Source: Omnitrophica WOR_2 bacterium GWA2_47_8 (GTDB lineage Bacteria > Omnitrophota > Gorgyraeia > Zapsychrales > GWA2-47-8). From it: DNA of 5,494 nucleotides. Below, in pieces: positions 1 to 4,897 of this stretch; within the stretch, counting starts at the first letter, position 1; each line of letters starts with the position of its first letter. The notes beneath the pieces are model-generated. The model made no database searches, was not told where the DNA came from, and saw nothing but the letters and a program-made list of their open reading frames with translations. Where the stretch lies: the NCBI GenBank assembly GCA_001805375.1, contig MHFY01000129.1, forward strand, positions 1-5,494, given 5' to 3'. Both the position numbers and the translations under genes were made by a program.

Positions 1-21
1 GAGGGGAATCTAAAAGCAATC

Positions 22-28
22 TTTATAA
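22..28 (+). promoter_or_regulatory. TATA box (box A) of the tRNA-Val gene
   Basis: TTTATAA lies 28-34 bp before the first base of the tRNA, after an A-rich stretch that could serve as a BRE. The usual archaeal spacing of about 25 bp puts the transcription start near position 50, leaving a short 5' leader of about 6 nt for RNase P to remove. The match and its spacing are seen in the sequence; promoter activity is inferred. Confidence 0.65.
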
Positions 29-55
29 GAAGGCAATCGTGACCTTTGGCGCAAC

Positions 56-128
56 GGGCCTGTAGTCTAGCGGCTATGACGTCACCTTCACACGGTGAAG
101 GTCGAGAGTTCGAATCTCTCCGGGCCCA
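56..128 (+). tRNA. tRNA-Val, anticodon CAC
   Basis: A full cloverleaf can be drawn by hand. The 7-bp acceptor stem pairs 56-62 with 121-127 (one T-G wobble). The D arm is 65-67/78-80 with GG in the loop. The 5-bp anticodon stem 82-86/94-98 encloses loop TTCACAC, giving anticodon CAC at 89-91, which reads the valine codon GUG. The variable loop has five bases (99-103). The T arm is GAGAG/CTCTC (104-108/116-120) around TTCGAAT. A128 is the discriminator and is followed by TT, so CCA is not encoded and must be added by the CCA-adding enzyme. The GTCTAG start of the D arm and the missing CCA are typical of archaeal tRNAs. There is no intron. The gene has its own TATA box upstream and a T-rich tract downstream. 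Confidence 0.96.
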
Positions 129-141
129 TTATTTTCTTTTT
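129..141 (+). terminator. T-rich terminator tract after tRNA-Val
   Basis: The 13 bases straight after the discriminator are T-rich (TTATTTTCTTTTT) with no preceding hairpin, which is the usual form of archaeal oligo-T termination. The tract lies in the 18-bp gap between the tRNA and the stop codon of the converging minus-strand gene. No comparable T tract exists on the minus strand here, so transcripts of that gene may run on into the antisense of the tRNA. Confidence 0.6.
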
Positions 142-146
142 AAACA

Positions 147-2006
147 CTAACTTTTCCTCATTTCTTCAAGTTTTTCCCTTATGTGAGGGGGAAGATCATT
201 TTCGGTCCAACCAAGGCAATCGAGTAAAACTTCAATACCTATCTTCCAGGAATCTAGTTCTTTTCCAGGGGCAGGGATGGGAATCCTTCCATGCTTGATT
301 TTTTTATGTTCTTCTGAGGAAAGATGAATTAAATTCCAAAAATTCCAATTGGTTTTGATGTTATCTATGTGGTGGATTTTTTCTCCAGAGGGGCATTCTT
401 TCCCATATTTTTGGAGATATTGTTCCCAGTAGTAGTATACGTGGAATGGTTCCCCGTTTGGCCAAATTGGATACCCGTCTCCATTTCGTGTAAGCCTCTC
501 CTCTCCTTTGGAGTTGAGGAGTTCTTTCCAATACCTGTCCTCTACAATTATTTTTTTAGTGTCCTCAATGGCTTTCTGTCTAGCGTCTTCTTTGATTCTT
601 TCGGCTTCTCCTCGAGCTTGGGCGATAACTAATTGGGAATGTTTGTCCGCTTCGTATTGAGAGGAGAGAGCTTGAATGAGCAATTTCTCCGCTTCGAGTT
701 CCTTTTTTCTAGCATTCTTCTCGGCCTCTTCCCGTAGCTTTCGTATCTCTTGAGTATCGGAAAGCTTCTTAAGTCTCTTTTTTGCCTTATTCCGAATGTC
801 TATGGCTTGGCGTTCGAGGTCTTTGGCTTTCTGCTTGATGGAATTGAATTTTGCTTCTGCTTCTTTCTCAAGGGAAGTAGCCTTGATCTTTGCGGCTTGG
901 ATATGAACGTCTGCCTCAGATTTTGCCCTGACCTTGATCAAATTTGCTTCCCTCTCTGCTGCAACGAGGATTTGCTCCCCTTCTTTCTTGTTTTGGGCCC
1001 TTCTATAAAGGTAGAATCCAAGACCAGTTAGGAAGAAAAAGAGCGCAATGAAGAAGAATAATGAGGTTTTACTAAGTCCGCAAATGCCTCCATACCCATT
1101 CTGAGACTTACATTCCCATTCGCAAGAATAAGATTGACCATTTTTTCTAGAGGAAGGAGTAGCGCAAGAAAAGTTGCCGCAATTTTTTTCTGGTAGGCAA
1201 TCGGATTCGACAAAGGTTCCGCATTTTTTGGCAAAATTACATATCCCCGAATAGCATTCTACATCCTGGGAGCAGGAGCTTCGGTCAGGTAGCTTACAGA
1301 TTCCGTCTCGGCCCAACTTGAATTGACATTCCTCGACACATAGGAAGGATTCTTGCGGTTTTTTAGTTTCTGTCATTACGCAAGAGATGTTTTTGCAATT
1401 GAATGGTTTCTCTCCGCAACAGGGAATAAGGACCCTTGTATCGCAGAAACCCATAAGATTGCACTTTCCCGTAAAGCAATCGGAAGGCCCATTAGGACAT
1501 GGTTTATCTGGATGTTCTCGATATTTGGTTATCAAACCTTCGCCAAGTATCATTTTTTCAGACTCGTCGAGTTTTCTGACAAAATAAGTGAGTGTTTCCG
1601 GCTTAATGCCACAAAATCCCGTTTGATTCAACGCATCATCTCGACAAAGCTCTCGATATAAGGTCGAATCGTGCGGGAGTATTTTTTTCCCGTATTCTGG
1701 TTGAGGGGATGCGCCGATTCCTTCCATGTCATAGGAGAAATAGGCCCATATGGGAAAATTGTTAGGATTGTAGACCTCAAAAGTGGATTGAGGATTGGAT
1801 CCCTGACTTTGATTTATGAAGTTCCTGATTTCAAGTAGCTCTCCGCCTATCTTTTGGCGATTTTCATAAATCAGGCGAGGCTCTCTTTCGCTATAAGTTT
1901 CGATGTCGTTAAAATTGCATGTCTGAGCGAATGTCCAAGGCAAGAAAAGTAAGAAAAGAATGAGAAAAATTGGCTTTCCACCACCCATCGGCATATATTG
2001 GCTCAT
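147..2006 (-). CDS. Membrane-anchored HNH endonuclease with Cys-rich ectodomain and coiled-coil stalk
   Basis: I do not recognise this as a named family. Residues are numbered from the longest frame (ATG at 2006). Parts in order: signal peptide about 8-27 (FLILFLLFLPW core, likely cut after A27); an ectodomain at 28-165 with a NPNNFPIWAYFSY segment; two tandem 10-Cys modules (170-239, 245-311); one hydrophobic span 314-335 followed by YRR and KK, so the C-terminal side is predicted cytoplasmic; a K/E/A/R-rich coiled coil about 343-492; an HNH nuclease motif 516-574 resembling HNH_3, with H545, H546, D548, N553, N555, N558, H567 and H572; and a helical tail to 619. The frame is unbroken. Promoter spacing favours starting at M7 (1988), which leaves a cleaner signal peptide. 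It diverges from uvrB and converges on the tRNA. A membrane-tethered nuclease responding to an outside signal is inference; a structural DNA-binding role or a degenerate nuclease remain possible. Confidence 0.85.
   Translation of the reverse strand: MSQYMPMGGGKPIFLILFLLFLPWTFAQTCNFNDIETYSEREPRLIYENRQKIGGELLEIRNFINQSQGSNPQSTFEVYNPNNFPIWAYFSYDMEGIGASPQPEYGKKILPHDSTLYRELCRDDALNQTGFCGIKPETLTYFVRKLDESEKMILGEGLITKYREHPDKPCPNGPSDCFTGKCNLMGFCDTRVLIPCCGEKPFNCKNISCVMTETKKPQESFLCVEECQFKLGRDGICKLPDRSSCSQDVECYSGICNFAKKCGTFVESDCLPEKNCGNFSCATPSSRKNGQSYSCEWECKSQNGYGGICGLSKTSLFFFIALFFFLTGLGFYLYRRAQNKKEGEQILVAAEREANLIKVRAKSEADVHIQAAKIKATSLEKEAEAKFNSIKQKAKDLERQAIDIRNKAKKRLKKLSDTQEIRKLREEAEKNARKKELEAEKLLIQALSSQYEADKHSQLVIAQARGEAERIKEDARQKAIEDTKKIIVEDRYWKELLNSKGEERLTRNGDGYPIWPNGEPFHVYYYWEQYLQKYGKECPSGEKIHHIDNIKTNWNFWNLIHLSSEEHKKIKHGRIPIPAPGKELDSWKIGIEVLLDCLGWTENDLPPHIREKLEEMRKS
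285..461 (-). other. HNH (ββα-metal) nuclease domain of the membrane protein
   Basis: Residues 516-574 follow the HNH_3-like layout seen in homing and phage HNH enzymes: an aromatic helix (YYYWEQYLQKYG), then PSGEKIHHID, then KTNWNFWNL, then SSEEHKKIKHG. The HHxD pair, the N...NL turn and the final EEH and KH histidines are all present, so metal binding and catalysis look intact. One difference is WN where most relatives have NN just before the conserved NL turn. Such domains cut DNA; the target here is unknown. Confidence 0.82.
531..980 (-). other. Coiled-coil stalk of the membrane HNH protein
   Basis: Residues about 343-492 are almost entirely A, E, K, R, Q, I and L with hydrophobic residues spaced three to four apart, and no proline or glycine apart from single glycines near the ends (G343, G466). 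A continuous helix of this length would span roughly 22 nm. It links the membrane span to the HNH domain. The pattern resembles F-type ATPase subunit b or SPFH-protein helices only in composition; homology is not claimed. Oligomerisation is likely from such a pattern. Confidence 0.75.
1002..1067 (-). other. Single transmembrane segment of the HNH protein
   Basis: Residues 314-335 read TSLFFFIALFFFLTGLGFYL plus two more, strongly hydrophobic, followed at once by RR and soon by KK. By the positive-inside rule this gives type I topology: Cys-rich part outside, coiled coil and HNH inside. Confidence 0.85.
1074..1274 (-). repeat. Ectodomain Cys module 2 (membrane-proximal)
   Basis: Residues 245-311 hold ten cysteines: C245, C251, C256, C262, C270, C276, C281, C295, C299, C309. 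The intervening spacing is 5-4-5-7-5-4-13-3-9. It shares with module 1 the phrases NC-x-N-x-SC, a C-x3-C pair and G-IC near its end. Five disulfides per module are possible. Confidence 0.8.
1290..1499 (-). repeat. Ectodomain Cys module 1 (membrane-distal)
   Basis: Residues 170-239 hold C170, C177, C182, C188, C196 (with an extra adjacent C197), C204, C209, C223, C227 and C237. The spacing is 6-4-5-7-7-4-13-3-9, almost identical to module 2. The opening DCFTGKC and its counterpart ECYSGIC resemble the C-x-x-G-x-C start found in many archaeal and bacterial surface proteins and in Dickkopf-like modules. I cannot assign a specific family. Confidence 0.8.
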
Positions 2007-2007
2007 T

Positions 2008-2017
2008 TATTTAAAAA
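2008..2017 (-). promoter_or_regulatory. TATA box for the membrane-HNH gene
   Basis: On the minus strand this reads TTTTTAAATA. Its centre is about 25 bp from the ATG at 1988 but only a few bases from the ATG at 2006. If this is the real box, transcription would start at or next to the 1988 ATG, giving a leaderless mRNA and making the 2006 start unusable. The near-identical uvrB box has the same spacing to its ATG, which supports the reading. Confidence 0.6.
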
Positions 2018-2065
2018 GGTATCGAGAAGGATTTGGCAAAAAATTCATAGAGGGACAAGAAAAGA

Positions 2066-2089
2066 TGTCACTGGACATATACCAGGTCA
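2066..2089. promoter_or_regulatory. Imperfect dyad, possible operator, in the divergent intergenic region
   Basis: TGTCACTGG and CCAGGTCA face each other around a 7-base centre (ACATATA). The CTGG/CCAG core is exact and the outer bases match apart from one substitution and one single-base offset. It ends three bases before the uvrB TATA box, where archaeal activators often bind. The pairing is visible; a regulatory role is a guess. Confidence 0.25.
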
Positions 2090-2092
2090 AGC

Positions 2093-2101
2093 TTTTTAAA
2101 T
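2093..2101 (+). promoter_or_regulatory. TATA box of uvrB
   Basis: TTTTTAAAT has its centre about 26 bp before the uvrB ATG at 2123. Archaeal spacing places the transcription start on or beside the ATG, and no Shine-Dalgarno lies upstream of the ATG, so the mRNA is probably leaderless. Confidence 0.65.
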
Positions 2102-2122
2102 CATTAATCGTGCCCTATTGAT

Positions 2123-4042
2123 ATGCTATTCCAACTAGTCTCACCCTTCAAGCCAGCAGGCGGCCAGGCAGAAGCAATCAAGAAGCTTGTAGAGGGGCAT
2201 AAGAAATTCCCCAGGCAGACTCTTCTTGGCATCACAGGATCGGGAAAGACGTTTGTCATGGCGAATCTCATTGAGAGCGTCCAAAAGCCAACATTGGTTC
2301 TTGCGCATAACAAGACCCTGGCCGCACAGCTATACGCGGAATTAAAGGAATTGTTCCCCCATAATAGGGTGGAATACTTCATCTCCTATTATGACTACTA
2401 CCAGCCCGAAAGCTATCTGCCGACAACCGATACCTACATTGAAAAAGACTCGAGCGTGAACGCGCAGATCGAGAAGATGCGCCTAAAGGCCACATCCGCG
2501 CTTCTTTCGAGAGAGGATGTCATCGTGGTCGCCTCCATCTCCTGCATCTATGGCCTCGGGGATCCGGGAAATTTCCTTGAGCTTTCTCTGGGGCTCATCA
2601 AGGGGCAGAAGGTCGCAAGGCAGGATCTTATCAGGCAGCTGATTGAAATGCAGTATGAACGAAACGACCAGGCGCTTGAGCCCGGGAAATTCAGGGTGAG
2701 AGGTGATGTCATCGATGTCATGCCTTCCTACGATGAGGAGATCATAAGAATAGAGCTTTTCGGGGATGAGATAGAGAGCATCCAGGAATTGGACCACGTG
2801 ACGGGAATCGCAGGATCTAAGCTCGATAATCTGCGCATCTTTCCCGCCAAGCAGTTCGTGGTGCCTAAGGAAAAGCAAAAGAAGGCGATAGGGCAGATAA
2901 GGGAGGAGCTTAAAGGAAGGATGCCGCAGCTTGCGGAGCTTGAGAGGCAGCGCCTTTCTCAACGGGTGCGATACGATCTTGAGATGATCGGGGAATTGGG
3001 CTACTGCTCGGGCATTGAGAATTATTCCAGGCATTTTGACGGGAGAAAACCAGGAGAGCCTCCCTTTGTGCTTCTCAATTATTTCCCAAAGGATTTTCTG
3101 TTTATCATCGATGAGAGCCATCAGTCGATTCCGCAGTCCCATGGCATGTACAAGGGGGACTTTGCAAGGAAAAAGAATCTTGTTGATTTCGGTTTTCGCC
3201 TGCCCTGCGCATATGATAATCGCCCGCTGAAATTCAGTGAGTTTGAGAAGTATTTCAACCACACCGTGTTCGTATCCGCAACACCTTCAGAATACGAGGT
3301 AAAGGCGTCAGGACAGGTGGTGGAGCTCATCATCCGCCCGACAGGGTTGTTGGATCCGTTGGTGGAAGTAAGGGGCACAAAAGGCCACATTCAGGATCTT
3401 CTTGTTGAGATCAGAAAGACGATCGGGAAGAAAGAAAGGGTGCTTGTCACCACGCTCACCAAAAGAATGGCCGAGGACTTGACGGATTTTCTCTCCGAGC
3501 AGGATGTCAAAGTAAGATATCTGCATTCTGACATCGATTCGTTGGATAGGATCGAGCTCATTCGCCAGTTAAGGGCGGGCGAGTTTGACGTGCTGGTAGG
3601 CATCAATCTTCTTCGAGAAGGGCTCGATCTTCCAGAGGTGTCCCTTATTGCGATTTTGGATGCCGACAAGGAGAGCTTCCTTCGCGATGAGAGGAGCCTC
3701 ATTCAGACCATAGGACGCGCGGCAAGAAACGTGAATGGAAGGGTCATCATGTACGGCGATAGGGTGAGCGGCTCGATGAGAAGGGCGATTGATATCACCG
3801 CGAGAAGAAGGGAGGAGCAGTCGCGCTACAACAAGAAGCACGGCATCACTCCGGCGACGATAATGAAATCAGTCGCGCAAAAGACGCGCGAGATTAAAGG
3901 GGTCAGGCACATTCCAAAAGAGGAGCTTCATCGAACTATCATCGACCTTGAGGCCAATATGAGAATAGCGGCGCAGAACCTTGACTTCGAGAAGGCCATA
4001 GAGCTAAGAGACGCCATCGCGCAGATTAAGGCGCAGATGTGA
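2123..4042 (+). CDS. uvrB: UvrABC excision nuclease subunit B
   Basis: UvrB is the helicase-fold subunit that takes damaged DNA from UvrA, verifies the lesion with its β-hairpin and recruits UvrC for incision in cytoplasmic nucleotide excision repair. At 639 residues it is close to the usual 650-670 and looks complete. Visible marks: Walker A GITGSGKT (36-43), the β-hairpin YDYYQPESYLPTTDTYIEKD (90-109), motif II DESH (330-333), SATPSEYE (385-392), motifs V-VI with REGLDLPEV (498-506) and QTIGRAARN (528-536), and a C-terminal UVR segment (about 603-637) with FEKAIELRD for UvrC contact. The N-terminal Q-motif reads PAGGQAEAI where most relatives have GDQ-P. The start at 2123 gives the canonical N-terminus and suits the TATA box. 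Archaeal uvrB genes are patchy and generally thought to come from bacteria. uvrA and uvrC are not in view. Confidence 0.97.
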   Translation: MLFQLVSPFKPAGGQAEAIKKLVEGHKKFPRQTLLGITGSGKTFVMANLIESVQKPTLVLAHNKTLAAQLYAELKELFPHNRVEYFISYYDYYQPESYLPTTDTYIEKDSSVNAQIEKMRLKATSALLSREDVIVVASISCIYGLGDPGNFLELSLGLIKGQKVARQDLIRQLIEMQYERNDQALEPGKFRVRGDVIDVMPSYDEEIIRIELFGDEIESIQELDHVTGIAGSKLDNLRIFPAKQFVVPKEKQKKAIGQIREELKGRMPQLAELERQRLSQRVRYDLEMIGELGYCSGIENYSRHFDGRKPGEPPFVLLNYFPKDFLFIIDESHQSIPQSHGMYKGDFARKKNLVDFGFRLPCAYDNRPLKFSEFEKYFNHTVFVSATPSEYEVKASGQVVELIIRPTGLLDPLVEVRGTKGHIQDLLVEIRKTIGKKERVLVTTLTKRMAEDLTDFLSEQDVKVRYLHSDIDSLDRIELIRQLRAGEFDVLVGINLLREGLDLPEVSLIAILDADKESFLRDERSLIQTIGRAARNVNGRVIMYGDRVSGSMRRAIDITARRREEQSRYNKKHGITPATIMKSVAQKTREIKGVRHIPKEELHRTIIDLEANMRIAAQNLDFEKAIELRDAIAQIKAQM

Positions 4043-4050
4043 TGGCGTTC

Positions 4051-4109
4051 GCTTAACGCTACATTAAACGGGCTTTTCCGCAGAAAACCTAGTTTAATGT
4101 GTGTTATAC
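4051..4109. repeat. Long imperfect hairpin downstream of uvrB (attC-like or RNA element)
   Basis: The core is a 9-bp perfect inverted repeat, ACATTAAAC (4061-4069) with GTTTAATGT (4092-4100). Inside it, GG/CC (4071-4072/4088-4089) and TTTTC/GAAAA (4074-4078/4083-4087) continue the stem to a CGCA tetraloop with one bulge. Outside it, GCTTAAC (4051-4057) and GTTATAC (4103-4109) could pair at five of seven positions. A competing small stem (4045-4049/4055-4059) overlaps the left edge. It begins 8 bp after the uvrB stop. It may be a 3'-end or processing hairpin of uvrB mRNA, a mobile-element scar, or an attC-like site; a single copy is visible. Confidence 0.6.
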
Positions 4110-4138
4110 GTCCGCGAGCCTCGCCTCATTCATTATTC

Positions 4139-4143
4139 TTTTT
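4139..4143 (+). terminator. Possible oligo-T terminator after uvrB
   Basis: A T5 run in a T-rich context (TTATTCTTTTTC) lies about 95 bp after the uvrB stop and before the next TATA box. It is the only plausible archaeal terminator between the two genes on this strand. Evidence is weak. Confidence 0.3.
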
Positions 4144-4183
4144 CGTGTGTGCAGAAATTACTTAGGAATCAGAATCAGATAAC

Positions 4184-4191
4184 TTTAATAA
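4184..4191 (+). promoter_or_regulatory. TATA box of the four-TM protein gene
   Basis: TTTAATAA has its centre about 27 bp before the ATG at 4215, the same geometry as the uvrB box. This supports 4215 as the start rather than the upstream GTG (4101) or ATG (4191). An AGGTG (4205-4209) also lies 5 bp before the ATG and could act as a weak Shine-Dalgarno if the leader is longer. Confidence 0.5.
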
Positions 4192-4214
4192 TGTGGGAGC
4201 TCCAAGGTGGACGA

Positions 4215-4607
4215 ATGGAAGTGCTGTTGGGAACAATTGCATACATCGCGGTGACATTTCCGTTGGCGATAGCATGGCATATGAAAGTGTTCTATAAACT
4301 GTACAAAGAATGGCATTATTTTGGAAACAGCCCCAAGCCGATCATCGGATTGCTTGCCATCGTAATTCAAGGATTCGTGCTGTCCTATGGATACGGACTT
4401 ATTGATGTCGTCCATGAGTCTCTTTTTTCTGGCTTGGCGTACTCGGCTGTGATGGGATTTTTCTTTTGGACTTGCCATGTGCTCTCCTATATGGCAAAAA
4501 ATGAAAAAACAAGGCAGTGGAAGTTTTTGATGATGGAATCGGTGTATCTGAGCGTGCAATTTGGGCTGTTCGGTATCATGATAGCGCTCATCCATCGGAT
4601 GATTTAG
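4215..4607 (+). CDS. Small four-TM membrane protein, unknown function
   Basis: This 130-residue protein has four hydrophobic segments, about 2-22, 43-65, 69-93 and 106-128, and short loops, so it is an integral membrane protein with little outside the bilayer. Polar residues within or beside the spans include W21-H22, Q52 and the W85-x2-H88 pair in span 3. The WHMKVFYKLY and PIIGLLAIVIQGFVLSY segments look like a conserved uncharacterised bacterial/archaeal family, but I cannot name it with confidence. The frame is open back to a GTG at 4101; I chose 4215 because the extension is charged and unlike a membrane protein N-terminus, and because TATA spacing and AGGTG point to this ATG. The DUF1059 gene follows after 50 bp with no TATA box between, so the two are probably co-transcribed. 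Confidence 0.8.
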   Translation: MEVLLGTIAYIAVTFPLAIAWHMKVFYKLYKEWHYFGNSPKPIIGLLAIVIQGFVLSYGYGLIDVVHESLFSGLAYSAVMGFFFWTCHVLSYMAKNEKTRQWKFLMMESVYLSVQFGLFGIMIALIHRMI

Positions 4608-4644
4608 GCAGGCGCACTAAAGAGGTTTTACGAGATTGTTGAAA

Positions 4645-4651
4645 GGGGAGG
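4645..4651 (+). promoter_or_regulatory. Strong Shine-Dalgarno for the DUF1059 gene
   Basis: GGGGAGG followed by ATCA closely matches the anti-SD partner AGGAGGTGATC and ends 6 bp before the ATG at 4658. It is the clearest ribosome-binding site in the window and fits a gene read from inside a longer mRNA, in contrast to the leaderless-type starts of the first genes. Confidence 0.7.
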
Positions 4652-4657
4652 ATCACT

Positions 4658-4897
4658 ATGAAAACAATGACTTGCAAAATGCTGGGCGGGGCCTGCGATG
4701 AGGAATTCCATGCCGCCACATTCGAGGAAATAGCGGACTTGAGCAAGCGGCATGGCATGAGGATGCTTCAAAAGGGTGATCAAATGCATCTTGATGCTAT
4801 GAACAAGATGAGGGCGCTTATGGAAAACCCGGAAGACATGAACCAATGGCTTGAGGGCAAGAGGAAGGAGTTTGATGCGTTGTCTGAGAGTTCCTAA
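4658..4897 (+). CDS. DUF1059-like small protein
   Basis: This is a 79-residue soluble protein without signal peptide or membrane span. The start MKTMTCKMLGGACDEEFHA and the following TFEEIADLSKRHG fit the DUF1059 pattern (C-x4-GG-x-CD, then T-x-E-E and a helix with HG), a family of small proteins with no established biochemical function. The second half is a charged helical tail (LDAMNKMRALMENPEDMNQW and on), longer than the minimal domain. Ten methionines, three histidines and the two cysteines make metal or redox sensing thinkable, but nothing proves it. It has a strong Shine-Dalgarno and lies 50 bp after the four-TM gene, probably in one transcript. Its TAA overlaps the stop codon of the converging DUF3179 gene. 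Confidence 0.85.
   Translation: MKTMTCKMLGGACDEEFHAATFEEIADLSKRHGMRMLQKGDQMHLDAMNKMRALMENPEDMNQWLEGKRKEFDALSESS

Noticed and set aside
95..298. Short plus-strand frame starting inside the tRNA
   Set aside because: It overlaps the tRNA and the 3' end of the HNH gene on the other strand, and has no recognisable content.
147..2006. HNH gene as a lipoprotein with lipobox at C30
   Set aside because: The residues before C30 are A-Q-T, which do not fit a lipobox (small residues at -1 and -2). A normal signal peptidase cut after A27 is more likely.
2000..2125. Duplicate of the tRNA 3' end (att repeat) at the far end of the HNH gene
   Set aside because: I looked for the T-arm/acceptor sequence in the intergenic region and saw no match, so integration at the tRNA is not supported within this window.
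2483..3262. 259-codon open frame on the minus strand inside uvrB
   Set aside because: It is wholly antisense to a clear uvrB, has no domain I recognise and no TATA box or Shine-Dalgarno. It is a frame shadow of uvrB codon bias.
4101..4214. GTG-initiated N-terminal extension of the four-TM protein
   Set aside because: It overlaps the hairpin region, is charged and low in family character, and lies upstream of the TATA box at 4184-4191. ATG 4215 has better spacing and an AGGTG before it.
4185..4595. 136-codon minus-strand frame opposite the four-TM gene
   Set aside because: His/Gln-rich low-complexity translation typical of the antisense of a hydrophobic membrane protein; no start signals.
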